Shown here: positions 34,021 to 42,994 of the stretch, piece after piece | How positions within the stretch are numbered: the first letter of the stretch is position 1 | How the letters are laid out: the number at the start of each line of letters is the position of its first letter | Source: Negativicutes bacterium | GTDB lineage: Bacteria > Bacillota_C > Negativicutes > Sporomusales_B > JARLHX01 | Length of the DNA: 50,706 nucleotides | NCBI GenBank assembly: GCA_031292015.1 | Contig: JARLHY010000001.1 | Location: forward strand, 1-50,706 | Reading direction: 5' to 3' | The notes under the pieces: model-generated | Seen by the model: the letters and a program-made list of their open reading frames with translations, nothing else | Told to the model about the DNA's origin: nothing | Databases searched by the model: none | Made by a program: the position numbers and the translations under genes

Positions 34021-35190
34021 TTACAGCCTTCCAATCAGTCTTGCATAAAAACCGCAGGCATCAACAATTTTGCTCACTGCGCAGTTTTCGTTCAGCATGT
34101 GAGCCAGTTTATATTCCCCCGGGCCGAAACCGATGGTAGGTATTCCCATGCTGACAGGCGTCACCGCGTTTGTGCTGAAATCCCAGTAATCAAAGGCCGG
34201 AGCGTCGCCAAAATTCTCCTGGTATGCTGCCACACAGGCCTTAGCAAGCTCGTGGTTCAAATCAATTTCCCAGGCCAGATGAAAGGGCTCATAACTGATA
34301 TCCAGGCCGGTCCAGCTCCTTCGCTGCAGCGTCCCGAGCTTCCATTCGGCATTTTTGCCGTCGAGGATCTTAGCCATTTCCCTTTTGATGGTTTCTTCGG
34401 TTTCTCCCACCACCAGCCTTCTGTCCAGATAGACTTCGCATTCTGACGGAACAGCGTTTAAAGAGACACTGGTGCTGGAGATGCTCGACATGACCAGCGT
34501 TCCGCGCGGGCCAGCCTTGCGCATGAGTTCGGTGTTGGCCTGTTCAACCCGTTTGATGATATCAGCCATTTCATAGATTGCGTTGACGCCCTTTTCCGGC
34601 GCCGAGCCGTGAGCCGACAGGCCCTTGGTTCTGATGATCATCTGGGCCTTGCCTTTATGGCCGGTGACAATTTTGTTGTCAGACGGCTCGCAGATGATCA
34701 TACGGTCGGGCTTAATACTGCGTTCTTTAAATAGATGTTTTAAATTCTCCCCGTCACAATCTTCTTCAAATACGCTGCCGGAAACGTAGATCGTCTTGCC
34801 GGAAGTCAGGCCGGCCCGCCTGGCGATGGCGCCGGCGTATATAGAAGCCGCCGCTCCCGCCTTCATATCGACAGAACCTCTGCCATAAAGCCTTCCTTCT
34901 TTGATCTCGCCGTCAAAAGGCGGGACCTCCCATGTCGCTTCGTCCTTAACCTCAACAGTGTCCACATGCGAATCAAACATGACTGTTTGGGGGCCGTTGC
35001 CGATCCGGCCGACGACATTGCCCATCGAATCGATTTTTACTTCATCATAGCCGAGAGCTCGCATTTTTTTCTCGATAAACTTTACTATCTGCTCTTCCTG
35101 GCCGGAATAACTCCTTATTCTGACCAAATCCCGGGCAAACTCCACAAGCTCCTGTTGTACCGCCCCCATAATCATCGCGACATTCTCCAT
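34021..35190 (-). CDS. M20 family hydrolase, YgeY-like
   Basis: A 389-aa zinc hydrolase. The features are FDSHVDTVEV near 70, YGRGSVDMKAG near 104 and the catalytic FEEDCDGEN near 138. C-terminal features are CGHKG-like TGHKGKAQ, AHGSAPEKGVNA and LAHMLNENCAVSK. The sequence resembles the YgeY group, which is annotated as linked to selenium-dependent purine and related amide metabolism; that assignment is from memory of the family and its function is not established. The ATG at 35190 has GGGGGGAG five bases upstream and is preferred over a 26-codon longer frame. It sits between the FAA hydrolase and the second M20 enzyme, all on the minus strand. Confidence 0.82.
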   Translation of the reverse strand: MENVAMIMGAVQQELVEFARDLVRIRSYSGQEEQIVKFIEKKMRALGYDEVKIDSMGNVVGRIGNGPQTVMFDSHVDTVEVKDEATWEVPPFDGEIKEGRLYGRGSVDMKAGAAASIYAGAIARRAGLTSGKTIYVSGSVFEEDCDGENLKHLFKERSIKPDRMIICEPSDNKIVTGHKGKAQMIIRTKGLSAHGSAPEKGVNAIYEMADIIKRVEQANTELMRKAGPRGTLVMSSISSTSVSLNAVPSECEVYLDRRLVVGETEETIKREMAKILDGKNAEWKLGTLQRRSWTGLDISYEPFHLAWEIDLNHELAKACVAAYQENFGDAPAFDYWDFSTNAVTPVSMGIPTIGFGPGEYKLAHMLNENCAVSKIVDACGFYARLIGRL

Positions 35191-35347
35191 AACCGCTCCC
35201 CCCTGTCCTTTGCATACCTGTAACCGGATGAAAAGAACACACCGGCTAAGGCAATGATTCGCCACCATGGCCGGTGTGTATGTAGTCGCCTATTCACCGG
35301 CAAACTTTCACTGCTTGCCGTGTAAGATCCGTCTGCCGACGTTTTTG

Positions 35348-36232
35348 TTAGGCTAGTGTAAAGCGCAGCTCGCCGAGACCCTCAATAAAAGTTTCCACCT
35401 TGTCGCCGGCCTTCAACCATATCTGTTTTTCCGGCGGATAGCCCACGATAACCCCTTCAGGCGTGCCGGTGAAGATTAAATCCCCCGGTTTTAAGGTTAT
35501 GTAGCGGGAAATATAGCTGATCAATTCTGCACAAGTAAAAATCATGTCCTTGGTATTCGACGATTGACGAACTTTTCCGTTCACACGGCATTCCAGGTGC
35601 AGTTGACCAGGATCAGGCACTTCATCGGCGGTAACGAGATAAGGCCCGACCGGGGCAAAGCCGTCGCAGGCCTTGCCAAGCAGCCATTGGCTGGTTTTAA
35701 ACTGAAGACCGCGGTCAGACAAGTCGTTGCCTGTAGCATAGCCGTATACGTAGGACAAGGCTTCGGCCTCAGGGACGTTTTGGGCAGTTTTCCCGATTAC
35801 GATGACCAGCTCGACTTCATAATCAATCTTCTCCGCCAAAGGCGAAAGCGTGATAATCTCTTGGTGAGCCGACAGCGAATTATTGAACTTGTTAAACAGC
35901 ACCGGCGAAGTTGGAATGGCCATATTCGTCTCGACGGCGTGCTTGCGATAATTCAGCCCGACGCAGAGAATTTTTTCCGGGCTGGTCACACACGGCCCAT
36001 ATACGACATCCTTTTCCGGCACAAACAAAGACGCCAGCTTCGCCGCCTGCGCCTGCTCCACGAGCCTTGTCAGCGCTTTGCGGCCCTCAGCCCCGCTTTC
36101 GATCAAGGCTTCCACAGTACAGGGGACAGTTTGGGAAAAATGACTTGCCGCTTGCTTGACACCAAGGATTCCCTGCTCAGTCAGCACCCCCAGCTCGAAG
36201 TTGGATCCCTTACGCATTGTCAATAGTTTCAA
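35348..36232 (-). CDS. Fumarylacetoacetate hydrolase family protein
   Basis: A 294-aa metal-dependent enzyme of the FAA/2-keto-acid family, which cleaves acylpyruvates or acts as hydratase, decarboxylase or lyase on related 2-keto acids. The metal-site motifs are visible as YEVELVIVIGKTAQN near 138 and GYATGNDLSDRGLQ near 165. LCVGLNYRKHAVET marks the start of the catalytic domain, and FTGTPEGV near 255 is the C-terminal signature. The start is TTG at 36232 with AAGGAG ten bases upstream; a nearby ATG is in another frame. It may act with the two M20 hydrolases on an amide or keto-acid substrate (inference from context). Confidence 0.85.
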   Translation of the reverse strand: MKLLTMRKGSNFELGVLTEQGILGVKQAASHFSQTVPCTVEALIESGAEGRKALTRLVEQAQAAKLASLFVPEKDVVYGPCVTSPEKILCVGLNYRKHAVETNMAIPTSPVLFNKFNNSLSAHQEIITLSPLAEKIDYEVELVIVIGKTAQNVPEAEALSYVYGYATGNDLSDRGLQFKTSQWLLGKACDGFAPVGPYLVTADEVPDPGQLHLECRVNGKVRQSSNTKDMIFTCAELISYISRYITLKPGDLIFTGTPEGVIVGYPPEKQIWLKAGDKVETFIEGLGELRFTLA

Positions 36233-36381
36233 CCTTTGCCATCTCCTTTAAAACTGTTTTTCGACTACCAAAGCTGTTTACGACGATTATTCTACATTGC
36301 CGGCCGGAAGCCTGCCCCGGCAAAGCAGAAGTTTAAAAATAAAGCCCGCGCCCTTTCCCCAGCAGTCAACCAGGGTCAACC

Positions 36382-37176
36382 TCAGCGGTTGACGAACCAG
36401 TCGATCAGCTGTCTGGCGATACTGTCCTTGGGAGGAATACTGGGGAGACTGTCGGCAGAATACCAATCCGCGTCGACGATTTCTTCATTATCGATCTTAA
36501 TTTCTCCAGCAGACCACCTGGCCGTGAAGGCAATCATCAGCGAGTCGGGAAAAGGCCAGGGCTGACTTCCGAAATACTCTATATCGGTCACATCAATGCC
36601 GACCTCTTCTTTCAGTTCTCTTCGGACGCAGTCCTCAAGGGCTTCCCCTGGTTCGACAAAGCCGGCGATTACACTGTATCTTCCGGGGGGAAACCGGTTG
36701 GAATGGCCCAGCAGAATCTTGTCATCTTTGACAACAGCAACAATAATCGCCGGAGAAATCCGCGGATAGACGGTATGTTCGCAATGCACGCATCTGACAG
36801 CAAGTTCGTGGAGAAAGGTCTTCATCAGACCGCCGCAGCAGCCGCAAAACCGGTTTGTTTTGAGCCAGCCGGTGATATGAAACCCACGAAGCATGAACCA
36901 GTAACACCGATCTTCTATGAGTCCGTGTACTTGTCTGATCTTTTTCAAGGAATAGCCGTCAGGAATGCTGCTGCCAACGGTAGCCGCATAATACTTATTC
37001 CCATCCAGCAAGCCTATCAGGTAGACTTGCGTCAGTTTCATGTTTCGGGCTTTCAGGTCGCAAATTAAGGGAATCTTATCAGTGCCGTCATTCTCTTTGA
37101 GCAATAGCTCATCACCGCAAAACAAAAAGCAGTACGCGTTTTCCGGGGCAGTTTCGAAATCAGACTCAAACTCCAT
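36382..37176 (-). CDS. nudC: NADH pyrophosphatase NudC
   Basis: A 264-aa Nudix enzyme that hydrolyses NAD(H) to NMN(H) and AMP and can remove NAD caps from RNA. The zinc ribbon has two CxxC-like pairs (FCGCC and CVHC, near 112-135). The Nudix box GFVEPGEALEDCVRRELKEE lies near 170-190, and the NudC-specific SQPWPFPDSLM follows near 207. The ATG at 37176 has AAGGAG nine bases upstream; a TTG two codons earlier is too close to it. It appears to be a separate unit from the FAA hydrolase downstream (150 bp gap). A housekeeping gene. Confidence 0.92.
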   Translation of the reverse strand: MEFESDFETAPENAYCFLFCGDELLLKENDGTDKIPLICDLKARNMKLTQVYLIGLLDGNKYYAATVGSSIPDGYSLKKIRQVHGLIEDRCYWFMLRGFHITGWLKTNRFCGCCGGLMKTFLHELAVRCVHCEHTVYPRISPAIIVAVVKDDKILLGHSNRFPPGRYSVIAGFVEPGEALEDCVRRELKEEVGIDVTDIEYFGSQPWPFPDSLMIAFTARWSAGEIKIDNEEIVDADWYSADSLPSIPPKDSIARQLIDWFVNR

Positions 37177-37380
37177 TGGCAAGTACTCCTTAGCTGCAAT
37201 ATTAGTTTCTTATAACATAATACCATAATACCTGGGAATTGAATGCCAACCATCGATCAAAAAATCACCACACAGGCCTATAAAATATCATCACCACTCT
37301 CCTGCGTTTTATAAAAAAGAACAACTGATGAATCACTGCTGTTGGCCGCCCCCCTCCCCTGCCGACCGAAAAACATTGCA

Positions 37381-37425
37381 ACAGCCCTTAAAACCCTGCA
37401 ATTCAGGGCTTTAAGGGCTGTTTTT
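37381..37425 (-). terminator. Stem-loop terminator after the soluble chemoreceptor
   Basis: A long hairpin: ACAGCCCTTAAA (37381-37392) pairs with TTTAAGGGCTGT (37410-37421), extended by CCCTG/CAGGG. It lies just beyond the stop of the chemoreceptor gene (minus strand). The T run is better on the plus strand (37421-37425), so it could serve either direction. Confidence 0.6.
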
Positions 37426-37445
37426 ATCCATCGCTGCGCGTTCCT

Positions 37446-38288
37446 TCATACATCGACATCTTCGCTGTAACACTTTGACAACTCATCAAGTCTGGCCGCC
37501 AAAACTCCGGTTTTCTGCACTGCGGTCGCTACTTCCGAAGTCGCCAGCGCTATTTGCGTCATGACCTCTTTTATGTGGGTTATCTGTTTGAAACTGTATT
37601 CGCTGTCAGCTTGAATCGTTTTTAAAATAGTGTTGATCTGCTCGACAGATCTGGTGCTGTCGGCTGCCAGCTTGCGGATTTCTTCGGCCACGACACTGAA
37701 CCCGCGGCCTTCGGCACCTACCCGGGCCGCTTCAATAGCCGCGTTTAAACCAAGAAGATTCGTCTGCCCGGCAATGCGTTTGATCAAACCGATCACCTGA
37801 TCCGTTTCCCGGGTCCTGCCCAGGGATTCCTGGGCCAAGGCCGCCAAGGTCTGGCTGACGGCGGTTATTTCTTCCGTCTGAGCCGAAATCTCCTGGGTTG
37901 TACTGGCTAAAACAGTCATGTTCGCCCCAAGCACCGTCGCCATTTCAGCCATCTCATCCTGTTGATCGGTCGGCTCACTGACCGCAACCGCCCCAACCAC
38001 GTCGCCCAGGTCGGACAAAACCGGCACTGCCACTACGATATACGGCTGCCCGTAAACCGTTTTGTCAATTTTCATGACAATACGGCGTCTCTCGCGCATG
38101 GCACGAAAGACCCCGCTGCCGGTTTTCACGGCGTCCCCCGGTTTTGCCTTAAGATCCATTTTCAAACCCGGCTTATAGATCAAACACTTTTCCAGGTCAA
38201 ATACCCCAATGCCGACATCGTTAAATACAATATGGTTGAGAAAGTTCGCTGCTTCTATATACGGCTTGAGCGCATCATGAAAAGTCAT
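37446..38288 (-). CDS. Soluble methyl-accepting chemotaxis-type signalling protein
   Basis: A 280-aa cytosolic protein with an N-terminal PAS/cache-like sensor region (about 1-120; [21 protein letters not shown]) and a short C-terminal methyl-accepting signalling domain. The domain carries the hairpin-tip motif [20 protein letters not shown], followed by [19 protein letters not shown] [15 protein letters not shown]. There is no membrane helix, so it senses a cytoplasmic signal. The ATG at 38288 has GGAG eight bases upstream; a longer frame begins in sequence with no RBS. It is probably coupled to the CheW/CheA array. Confidence 0.88.
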   Translation of the reverse strand: MTFHDALKPYIEAANFLNHIVFNDVGIGVFDLEKCLIYKPGLKMDLKAKPGDAVKTGSGVFRAMRERRRIVMKIDKTVYGQPYIVVAVPVLSDLGDVVGAVAVSEPTDQQDEMAEMATVLGANMTVLASTTQEISAQTEEITAVSQTLAALAQESLGRTRETDQVIGLIKRIAGQTNLLGLNAAIEAARVGAEGRGFSVVAEEIRKLAADSTRSVEQINTILKTIQADSEYSFKQITHIKEVMTQIALATSEVATAVQKTGVLAARLDELSKCYSEDVDV

Positions 38289-38335
38289 CAGACCCTCTCC
38301 ATTCATCGGCGGTTTAGGAAACAACCACTTGCCAG

Positions 38336-38375
38336 CAGACCCTTACCATGCTTTATAAGGCGTGGTAAGGGTCTG
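38336..38375 (-). terminator. Stem-loop at the end of the sigma-54-driven operon
   Basis: CAGACCCTTACCA (38336-38348) and TGGTAAGGGTCTG (38363-38375) form a perfect 13-bp stem. It lies about 170 bases after the acyl-CoA dehydrogenase stop. No T run follows, so it may be a factor-assisted terminator or an RNA-stability element. Confidence 0.5.
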
Positions 38376-38547
38376 TGATTTGTCATGTTCTATCCTGGCT
38401 TTAGCCTGCTTTTATCTTCGGTGAATTCTTCAGCGAGCAGCGGCAATACCCCGACCAGATCTCCGCTTCTTCCAGGTTGCAGAACGTGGGTTCAGGCTCT
38501 CACGAAGTCGATGAGTTTGGTCCGGATGTCACATACCCTTCGCTTCG

Positions 38548-39687
38548 CTAGCGGAGAATATTACCGGCGATAACCATGCGCTGAGCCTGGTTGGTACCCT
38601 CGTAAATCTGGGTAATCTTCGCATCCCGCATCAGGCGTTCCACCGGATACTCACGGCTGTAGCCGTACCCGCCGAAAATCTGAACTGCGTCGGTGGTTAC
38701 CGCCATCGCGCTATCCGAGGCGAACATCTTGGCCATAGCCGCTTCCTTGCTGTAGGGCAGATGATTCGACTTGTTGTAGGCAGCACGGTAAGTCAACAGT
38801 CTCGCCGCTTCCACCTTGGTGGCCATGTCGGCCATCATAAAGCTCACTGCTTGCTGGCTGGCAATAGGTTTACCAAACTGAACCCGTTCTTTCGAGTACT
38901 TGATGGAATGGTCCAAGGCCGCCTGGGCAAGGCCAACCGCTTGGGCCGCCACTCCGATACGCCCGCCGTCCAGAGTAGTCATGGCAATCTTGAAACCATC
39001 GCCTTCTTTACCCAGAAGGTTGGCGGCGGGAACCCGGACGTTCTCCAGGATTACTTCGCGCTGAACCGAGGAACGGATGCCCATCTTGACTTCCGTTTTG
39101 CCGAAAGACAAGCCGGGTGTGCCTTTTTCCACGATGAAGGCGCTCATGCCTTTCATGCCGGCCGCTTTGTCGGTGACGGCGAAGATCACTTCGATTTCCG
39201 CCTCGCCGCCGTTGGTGTTGAAGACCTTTGTCCCGTTCAACACATACGAGTCGCCTTCTTTAACCGCGGTTGTGGAGCCTGCGCCCACATCCGTGCCGGC
39301 ATTCGGCTCGGTCAGGCCGAAGGCGCCCAGTTTGGTCCCTTCAGCCAGGGGCTTAAGATATTTTTGTTTCTGCTCTTCATTGCCGTATTTGAAAATCGGC
39401 CAGGAGCAAAGCGACACATGGACCGATACACCAATACCGGTTGAGCCGCAGGCGCGGGAGATTTCCTCGACCGCGATGGCATAAGCCACAAAATCCATCC
39501 CGCCGCCGCCGTACACTTCCGGATACGGCAGGCCCAGGAAGCCGAGTTCGCCCATTTCATTGAACAGCGCCCGCGGAAAAAATTCTTTTTCATCGCGTTC
39601 AGCTGCCGTCGGTGCAATCTTCTTCGCGGCAAACTCTTGAACAAGCTTGCGAATATCTTCCTGTTCGGGAGTCAATAAGAAATTCAT
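38548..39687 (-). CDS. Acyl-CoA dehydrogenase, butyryl-CoA-dehydrogenase-like
   Basis: A 379-aa FAD enzyme that interconverts acyl-CoA and 2-enoyl-CoA, here probably acting as an enoyl-CoA reductase in fermentation. The signatures are [15 protein letters not shown] near 125 and [14 protein letters not shown] near 240. The second signature [20 protein letters not shown] is near 335, and the catalytic Glu is in QIYEGTNQ near 363. The sequence is close to clostridial Bcd. No electron-transfer flavoprotein gene is present here, so Etf must come from elsewhere. It is the last gene of the sigma-54 operon. A GGAGGG site precedes the ATG. Related reductases act on phenylacrylyl-CoA, so the chain length is not certain. 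Confidence 0.9.
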   Translation of the reverse strand: MNFLLTPEQEDIRKLVQEFAAKKIAPTAAERDEKEFFPRALFNEMGELGFLGLPYPEVYGGGGMDFVAYAIAVEEISRACGSTGIGVSVHVSLCSWPIFKYGNEEQKQKYLKPLAEGTKLGAFGLTEPNAGTDVGAGSTTAVKEGDSYVLNGTKVFNTNGGEAEIEVIFAVTDKAAGMKGMSAFIVEKGTPGLSFGKTEVKMGIRSSVQREVILENVRVPAANLLGKEGDGFKIAMTTLDGGRIGVAAQAVGLAQAALDHSIKYSKERVQFGKPIASQQAVSFMMADMATKVEAARLLTYRAAYNKSNHLPYSKEAAMAKMFASDSAMAVTTDAVQIFGGYGYSREYPVERLMRDAKITQIYEGTNQAQRMVIAGNILR

Positions 39688-39718
39688 ATCCCTCTACCCT
39701 CCAATTTTGTTTCGCAAA

Positions 39719-39754
39719 GGCCGCTTTGCCCCCCTCTTCCGGCGCAAAGCGGCC
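39719..39754 (-). promoter_or_regulatory. Intra-operon stem-loop between dehydratase-like and dehydrogenase genes
   Basis: A perfect 11-bp stem, GGCCGCTTTGC (39719-39729) with GCAAAGCGGCC (39744-39754), in the 77-bp gap. No T run follows on the minus strand, so it more likely protects or processes the mRNA and adjusts expression of the last gene than terminates transcription. Confidence 0.5.
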
Positions 39755-39764
39755 GACAAACTCT

Positions 39765-41225
39765 TTACTTCTTGACCGGCGCAGGCTCGGAAAGATCGGC
39801 GGTGATGCCGGCAATACGCTTCGCCTCGGCAGCATATTTTTCCCAAGGTTCCATGCCCCGGACGACCATGCGGGCGCCGTCCGGCGATCCGCCGCCATGC
39901 ATACAGCCGGGAATGCCGCCGCCGACGGTCAGCCATTCCACCAGACGCGCGGCGCGGGCGCGGCTTTCGCCGTCGCAGCCGGCTTCAAGCATTTTGTGGA
40001 GAACGTCGCCGTATTCTTCGGACTGGAAGTCTTTATAGGACGGGAAACAACCGGTTTCGGCAATACCGCCGCTGATATCCTGGGCAATGACTTTGGTTTC
40101 ATAAGGCAGTTTGGCCACCTGGGTCTTGTTGACATGGGCCAGCAACATGTCGGGAATCCACAAGCCCGAGAAATGGCTCTTTCCGGCAAGCATGGCGCCT
40201 AGTCCGACGGCATAAGTGACCTCGTTGTTAATGGCCATTTGATTCAATTTATCCTGGAAAGCCTTCTGGGTCAGTCCGTTGGCCCTGGCCATATTGATGG
40301 CGGCGCCGGCCATGATGTCGCCCTGCCCGGCCACACAGGCGCCGATGGCTGCACGATAGATCGCGGTGAAATAACCGATGATTTTTCCGCTGTATTTGAA
40401 TTCGCCGTTCATGAACACGCGGTCATTGGGAACGAAAACATCGTCAAAGATAAGGAACGCCTGGGTAATATTGCCGGCCTTCGGAACATCCCAGCCTTCT
40501 TCCTCATCGCGGGAGTCGCTGGGGCGGCGGGTTTCAACGATGGTCAGGCCTTTGGCGTCCCGGGGCACCGCGCAGGCAACGCAAAAATCCTTTTCCGACT
40601 CACCGTAGCCGCTGCCAGGTACAACAATGATTTCGTGACAGGCCGCCACGCCGCAGATCTGGGCTTTATAGCCGCGAATGACGATTCCGTCCGGGCGGAC
40701 TTCCTTCACATGCAGGTTGCTGTCTTTGTTGGGCTGCTGGGAAGGCTTCAGGTTGCGGTTGCCTTTGGCGTCGGTAATAGCGCCGGCCAAAGCCAGGGCA
40801 TTGTCCTCGACGAACCGGAAATACTTCTTTAGCCGCTCATGATAGCCTGTGCCGAACTCTTTGTCCATTTCAGCGGTTACGGCCCAGAGGACATTGATCC
40901 CGGTCCAGCCGGCGCAGGTGGCCCCTTGGCAAGTTCCGGTCATGTGGTACTGCGCGCGTTTCATCTTGGAGTTGCCCCAAACTCCATCCGCACTGCCCAT
41001 AAAGGTATTCCAGCGATGGGCCGTTTCACCGGACAGGTGCGATTTTGCGGTGAAGATGGGAGCTCTTTCCGGATCAAAGGCCGCGTCGTAAGACAGCGCG
41101 ACCGACTGAACATGAAGCCTTGTGGCAGGATCGGTGGTGACATCTTTAATCAGCTTTCCCCACTTGTAAATATTGGGACGCATTTTTTTAAGACTTGCCT
41201 TGTACTGTTCACCGTTCATCAACAT
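39765..41225 (-). CDS. 4-hydroxybutyryl-CoA dehydratase / HpaB-superfamily flavoprotein, non-canonical
   Basis: A 486-aa protein of the superfamily that contains AbfD (4-hydroxybutyryl-CoA dehydratase/vinylacetyl-CoA isomerase) and 4-hydroxyphenylacetate 3-hydroxylase. The fold markers are conserved: FDDVFVPNDRVF near 260, GCDGESRARAARLVEWL and MHGGGSPDG near 445. Canonical AbfD binds a 4Fe-4S cluster with Cys99, Cys103, His292 and Cys299 (established). Here Cys99 and Cys297 align. The second Cys is at 104, after a one-residue insertion. His292 is replaced by Tyr290, Tyr296 by Ile294 and Glu257 by Gln255 (alignment by eye from memory). The reaction may therefore not be the AbfD reaction. ATG at 41225, AAGGGAG upstream. 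Confidence 0.8.
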   Translation of the reverse strand: MLMNGEQYKASLKKMRPNIYKWGKLIKDVTTDPATRLHVQSVALSYDAAFDPERAPIFTAKSHLSGETAHRWNTFMGSADGVWGNSKMKRAQYHMTGTCQGATCAGWTGINVLWAVTAEMDKEFGTGYHERLKKYFRFVEDNALALAGAITDAKGNRNLKPSQQPNKDSNLHVKEVRPDGIVIRGYKAQICGVAACHEIIVVPGSGYGESEKDFCVACAVPRDAKGLTIVETRRPSDSRDEEEGWDVPKAGNITQAFLIFDDVFVPNDRVFMNGEFKYSGKIIGYFTAIYRAAIGACVAGQGDIMAGAAINMARANGLTQKAFQDKLNQMAINNEVTYAVGLGAMLAGKSHFSGLWIPDMLLAHVNKTQVAKLPYETKVIAQDISGGIAETGCFPSYKDFQSEEYGDVLHKMLEAGCDGESRARAARLVEWLTVGGGIPGCMHGGGSPDGARMVVRGMEPWEKYAAEAKRIAGITADLSEPAPVKK

Positions 41226-41295
41226 AACTCAACACTCTCCCTTTGATTTTATTGGTTAATGGGTCACCCCATTAGCGGACCATGGTCAGTTGCAC

Positions 41296-42867
41296 TCATT
41301 TCTTCGCCAAAATTTCCGGTCTGATGTTCATGGTTTCTTCCCTGAAGATCCGGGCATCCATCAATTTCAGGTCAGGGGCGATATGCGGTCTGAATTCCAT
41401 CTGGGCCAATACTTCCCTGTCCAGATCGATGCCTGGAGCAATCTCGGTCAGGGTAACTCCCTCCGGCCGCAATTCAAAGACTGCCCGTTCGGTGACATAC
41501 ATGACCTTCTGGTTGATCTGGCGGGCATAGTCACCGCTGAAGGTGATATGACCGACTTTAGGCACAAGCTTTTTGTTTTTACCCTCTTTGACAATTTGCA
41601 GCCTGCCGTCCTTCACCACGATCTCCAGTCCTCCAGCGGTCATCGTGCCTGCGAAAACCACATGCATGGTGTTTTGGGTGATGTTGATAAAGCCGCCTGA
41701 TCCGGCGATGCGCGGTCCGAATTTACTGACATTGACGTTGCCGAATGCGTCGGCTTCGGCCAGACCGAGAACCGCCAGGTCCAGTCCGCCCCCATCGTAA
41801 AAATCGAACTGATAAGGATGATCCAGGAGGGCCTCAGGATTCATCGCGGTACCAAACCTGAGTCCAGACAGCGGAACACCGCCGATCGGTCCAGGTTCCA
41901 CGGTCGCAGTCAGCTGATCAATAAAGCCTTCTTCTGCCGCCACCGCCGATACGCCCTCCGGCATCCCGATACCCAGATTGATAACCGCGTCAGGAATAAG
42001 TTCCATGGCGGCTCTGCGGCAAATGATCTTCCGATCATCCAGCGGGATGGGTTTCCAGCCGCTCATCGGCGCCTTGATCTCGCCGCACAGCGCCGGGTTG
42101 TACTGTTCGCCCATGGATTGCATATGATTTTCCGGTTTTGCAACCACGATATAATCCACCATGATGCCGGGTACCTTAACCATCCTGGGGTCAAGCGACC
42201 CGGCCTCGGCCACCCGCTCCACCTGCGCTATGACAATCCCGCCTGAGTTGCGGGCGGCCATCGCCAGCGGCAGGAATTCCAGCGCGATCCCCTCTTTCTC
42301 GATGGTTATATTGCCACGGGTATCGGCGGTGGTACCACGGATCAAGGCGACATCAACCGGAAACGACTTGTAAAAGAGGTATTCCTTGCCGTCGATTTCC
42401 AGCAGTTTGACCAGTTCATCCTTGGAGATGTCATTCAGGCGGCCGCCGGTTTCCCGGGGATCCGCAAAGGTGCGCAGGCCAACATGAGTCACAATGCCGG
42501 GCTTTTTGCCGGCTATGGCCCGAAACAGATGCATCATGACACCCTGCGGTAAATTATAGGCTTCCATTTCATTGTTGATAATCATTTTGACCATATCAGG
42601 CTGCAAGCCAAAATGACCTGCCACCACTTTCCGGACCAAGCCCTTATGGGCCAGGCGGTTCAGGCCCCAGTTCGATTTCGCGTCGTTTTGACTTGCACCG
42701 AAAGTCAGCATCAGATCCCGGGGCTCGTTGGTTTCCAAAAATCTCTTTTCCAGCTCTTCCGTCAATTCGGCGGGATGCCCCATGCCGATAAAACCGGATA
42801 CTGCTACGGTATCTCGTGATTTAATTAATTTTACGGCGTCAGCCGAACTTATAATCTTGTTTTTCAC
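41296..42867 (-). CDS. Acyl-CoA:acetate/propionate CoA-transferase (YdiF/Pct family)
   Basis: A 523-aa class I CoA-transferase with both halves fused. It activates an acid by moving CoA from acetyl-CoA or another donor. The N-half has VAVSGFIGMGHPAELTEELE near 20. The C-half has the conserved INLGIGMPEGV, and the catalytic Glu is in TVEPGPIGGVP near 330. The GTG at 42867 (MKNKIISSADAVKLI) has AAAGGAG seven bases upstream and is chosen over a ten-codon longer frame. It lies between the MFS gene and the dehydratase-like gene in the sigma-54 operon, so it probably converts the imported acid to its CoA ester. Confidence 0.9.
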   Translation of the reverse strand: MKNKIISSADAVKLIKSRDTVAVSGFIGMGHPAELTEELEKRFLETNEPRDLMLTFGASQNDAKSNWGLNRLAHKGLVRKVVAGHFGLQPDMVKMIINNEMEAYNLPQGVMMHLFRAIAGKKPGIVTHVGLRTFADPRETGGRLNDISKDELVKLLEIDGKEYLFYKSFPVDVALIRGTTADTRGNITIEKEGIALEFLPLAMAARNSGGIVIAQVERVAEAGSLDPRMVKVPGIMVDYIVVAKPENHMQSMGEQYNPALCGEIKAPMSGWKPIPLDDRKIICRRAAMELIPDAVINLGIGMPEGVSAVAAEEGFIDQLTATVEPGPIGGVPLSGLRFGTAMNPEALLDHPYQFDFYDGGGLDLAVLGLAEADAFGNVNVSKFGPRIAGSGGFINITQNTMHVVFAGTMTAGGLEIVVKDGRLQIVKEGKNKKLVPKVGHITFSGDYARQINQKVMYVTERAVFELRPEGVTLTEIAPGIDLDREVLAQMEFRPHIAPDLKLMDARIFREETMNIRPEILAKK

Positions 42868-42936
42868 GGCTTTTCTCCTTTCTTTTTCGACTCGCAACCC
42901 GGGCCTGCCAAATCATAAAGGCCGGGCCCGCGGCGC

Positions 42937-42969
42937 CGATAAGCGTTCGCAGCTGCGATAAGCGTTCGC
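42937..42969. repeat. Tandem 14-bp direct repeat in the MFS/CoA-transferase gap
   Basis: CGATAAGCGTTCGC at 42937-42950 and again at 42956-42969, 19 bp apart, enclosed by GCGGCG and CGCCGC arms that could pair. It could be a protein-binding pair or an mRNA structure between the two genes. Confidence 0.5.
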
Positions 42970-42994
42970 GCCGCAAGCCCTTCCTTTACTTTTG

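Noticed and set aside
35230..35290. Strong inverted repeat ACACACCGGC/GCCGGTGTGT between FAA hydrolase and YgeY-like genes
   Set aside because: No T run and a long loop; may be an RNA processing site but there is too little to name it.
38376..38547. Possible gene remnant after the acyl-CoA dehydrogenase gene
   Set aside because: Short minus-strand frames (for example one encoding DIRTKLIDFVRA, then a stop, then further open codons) lack a start and RBS; no family recognised.
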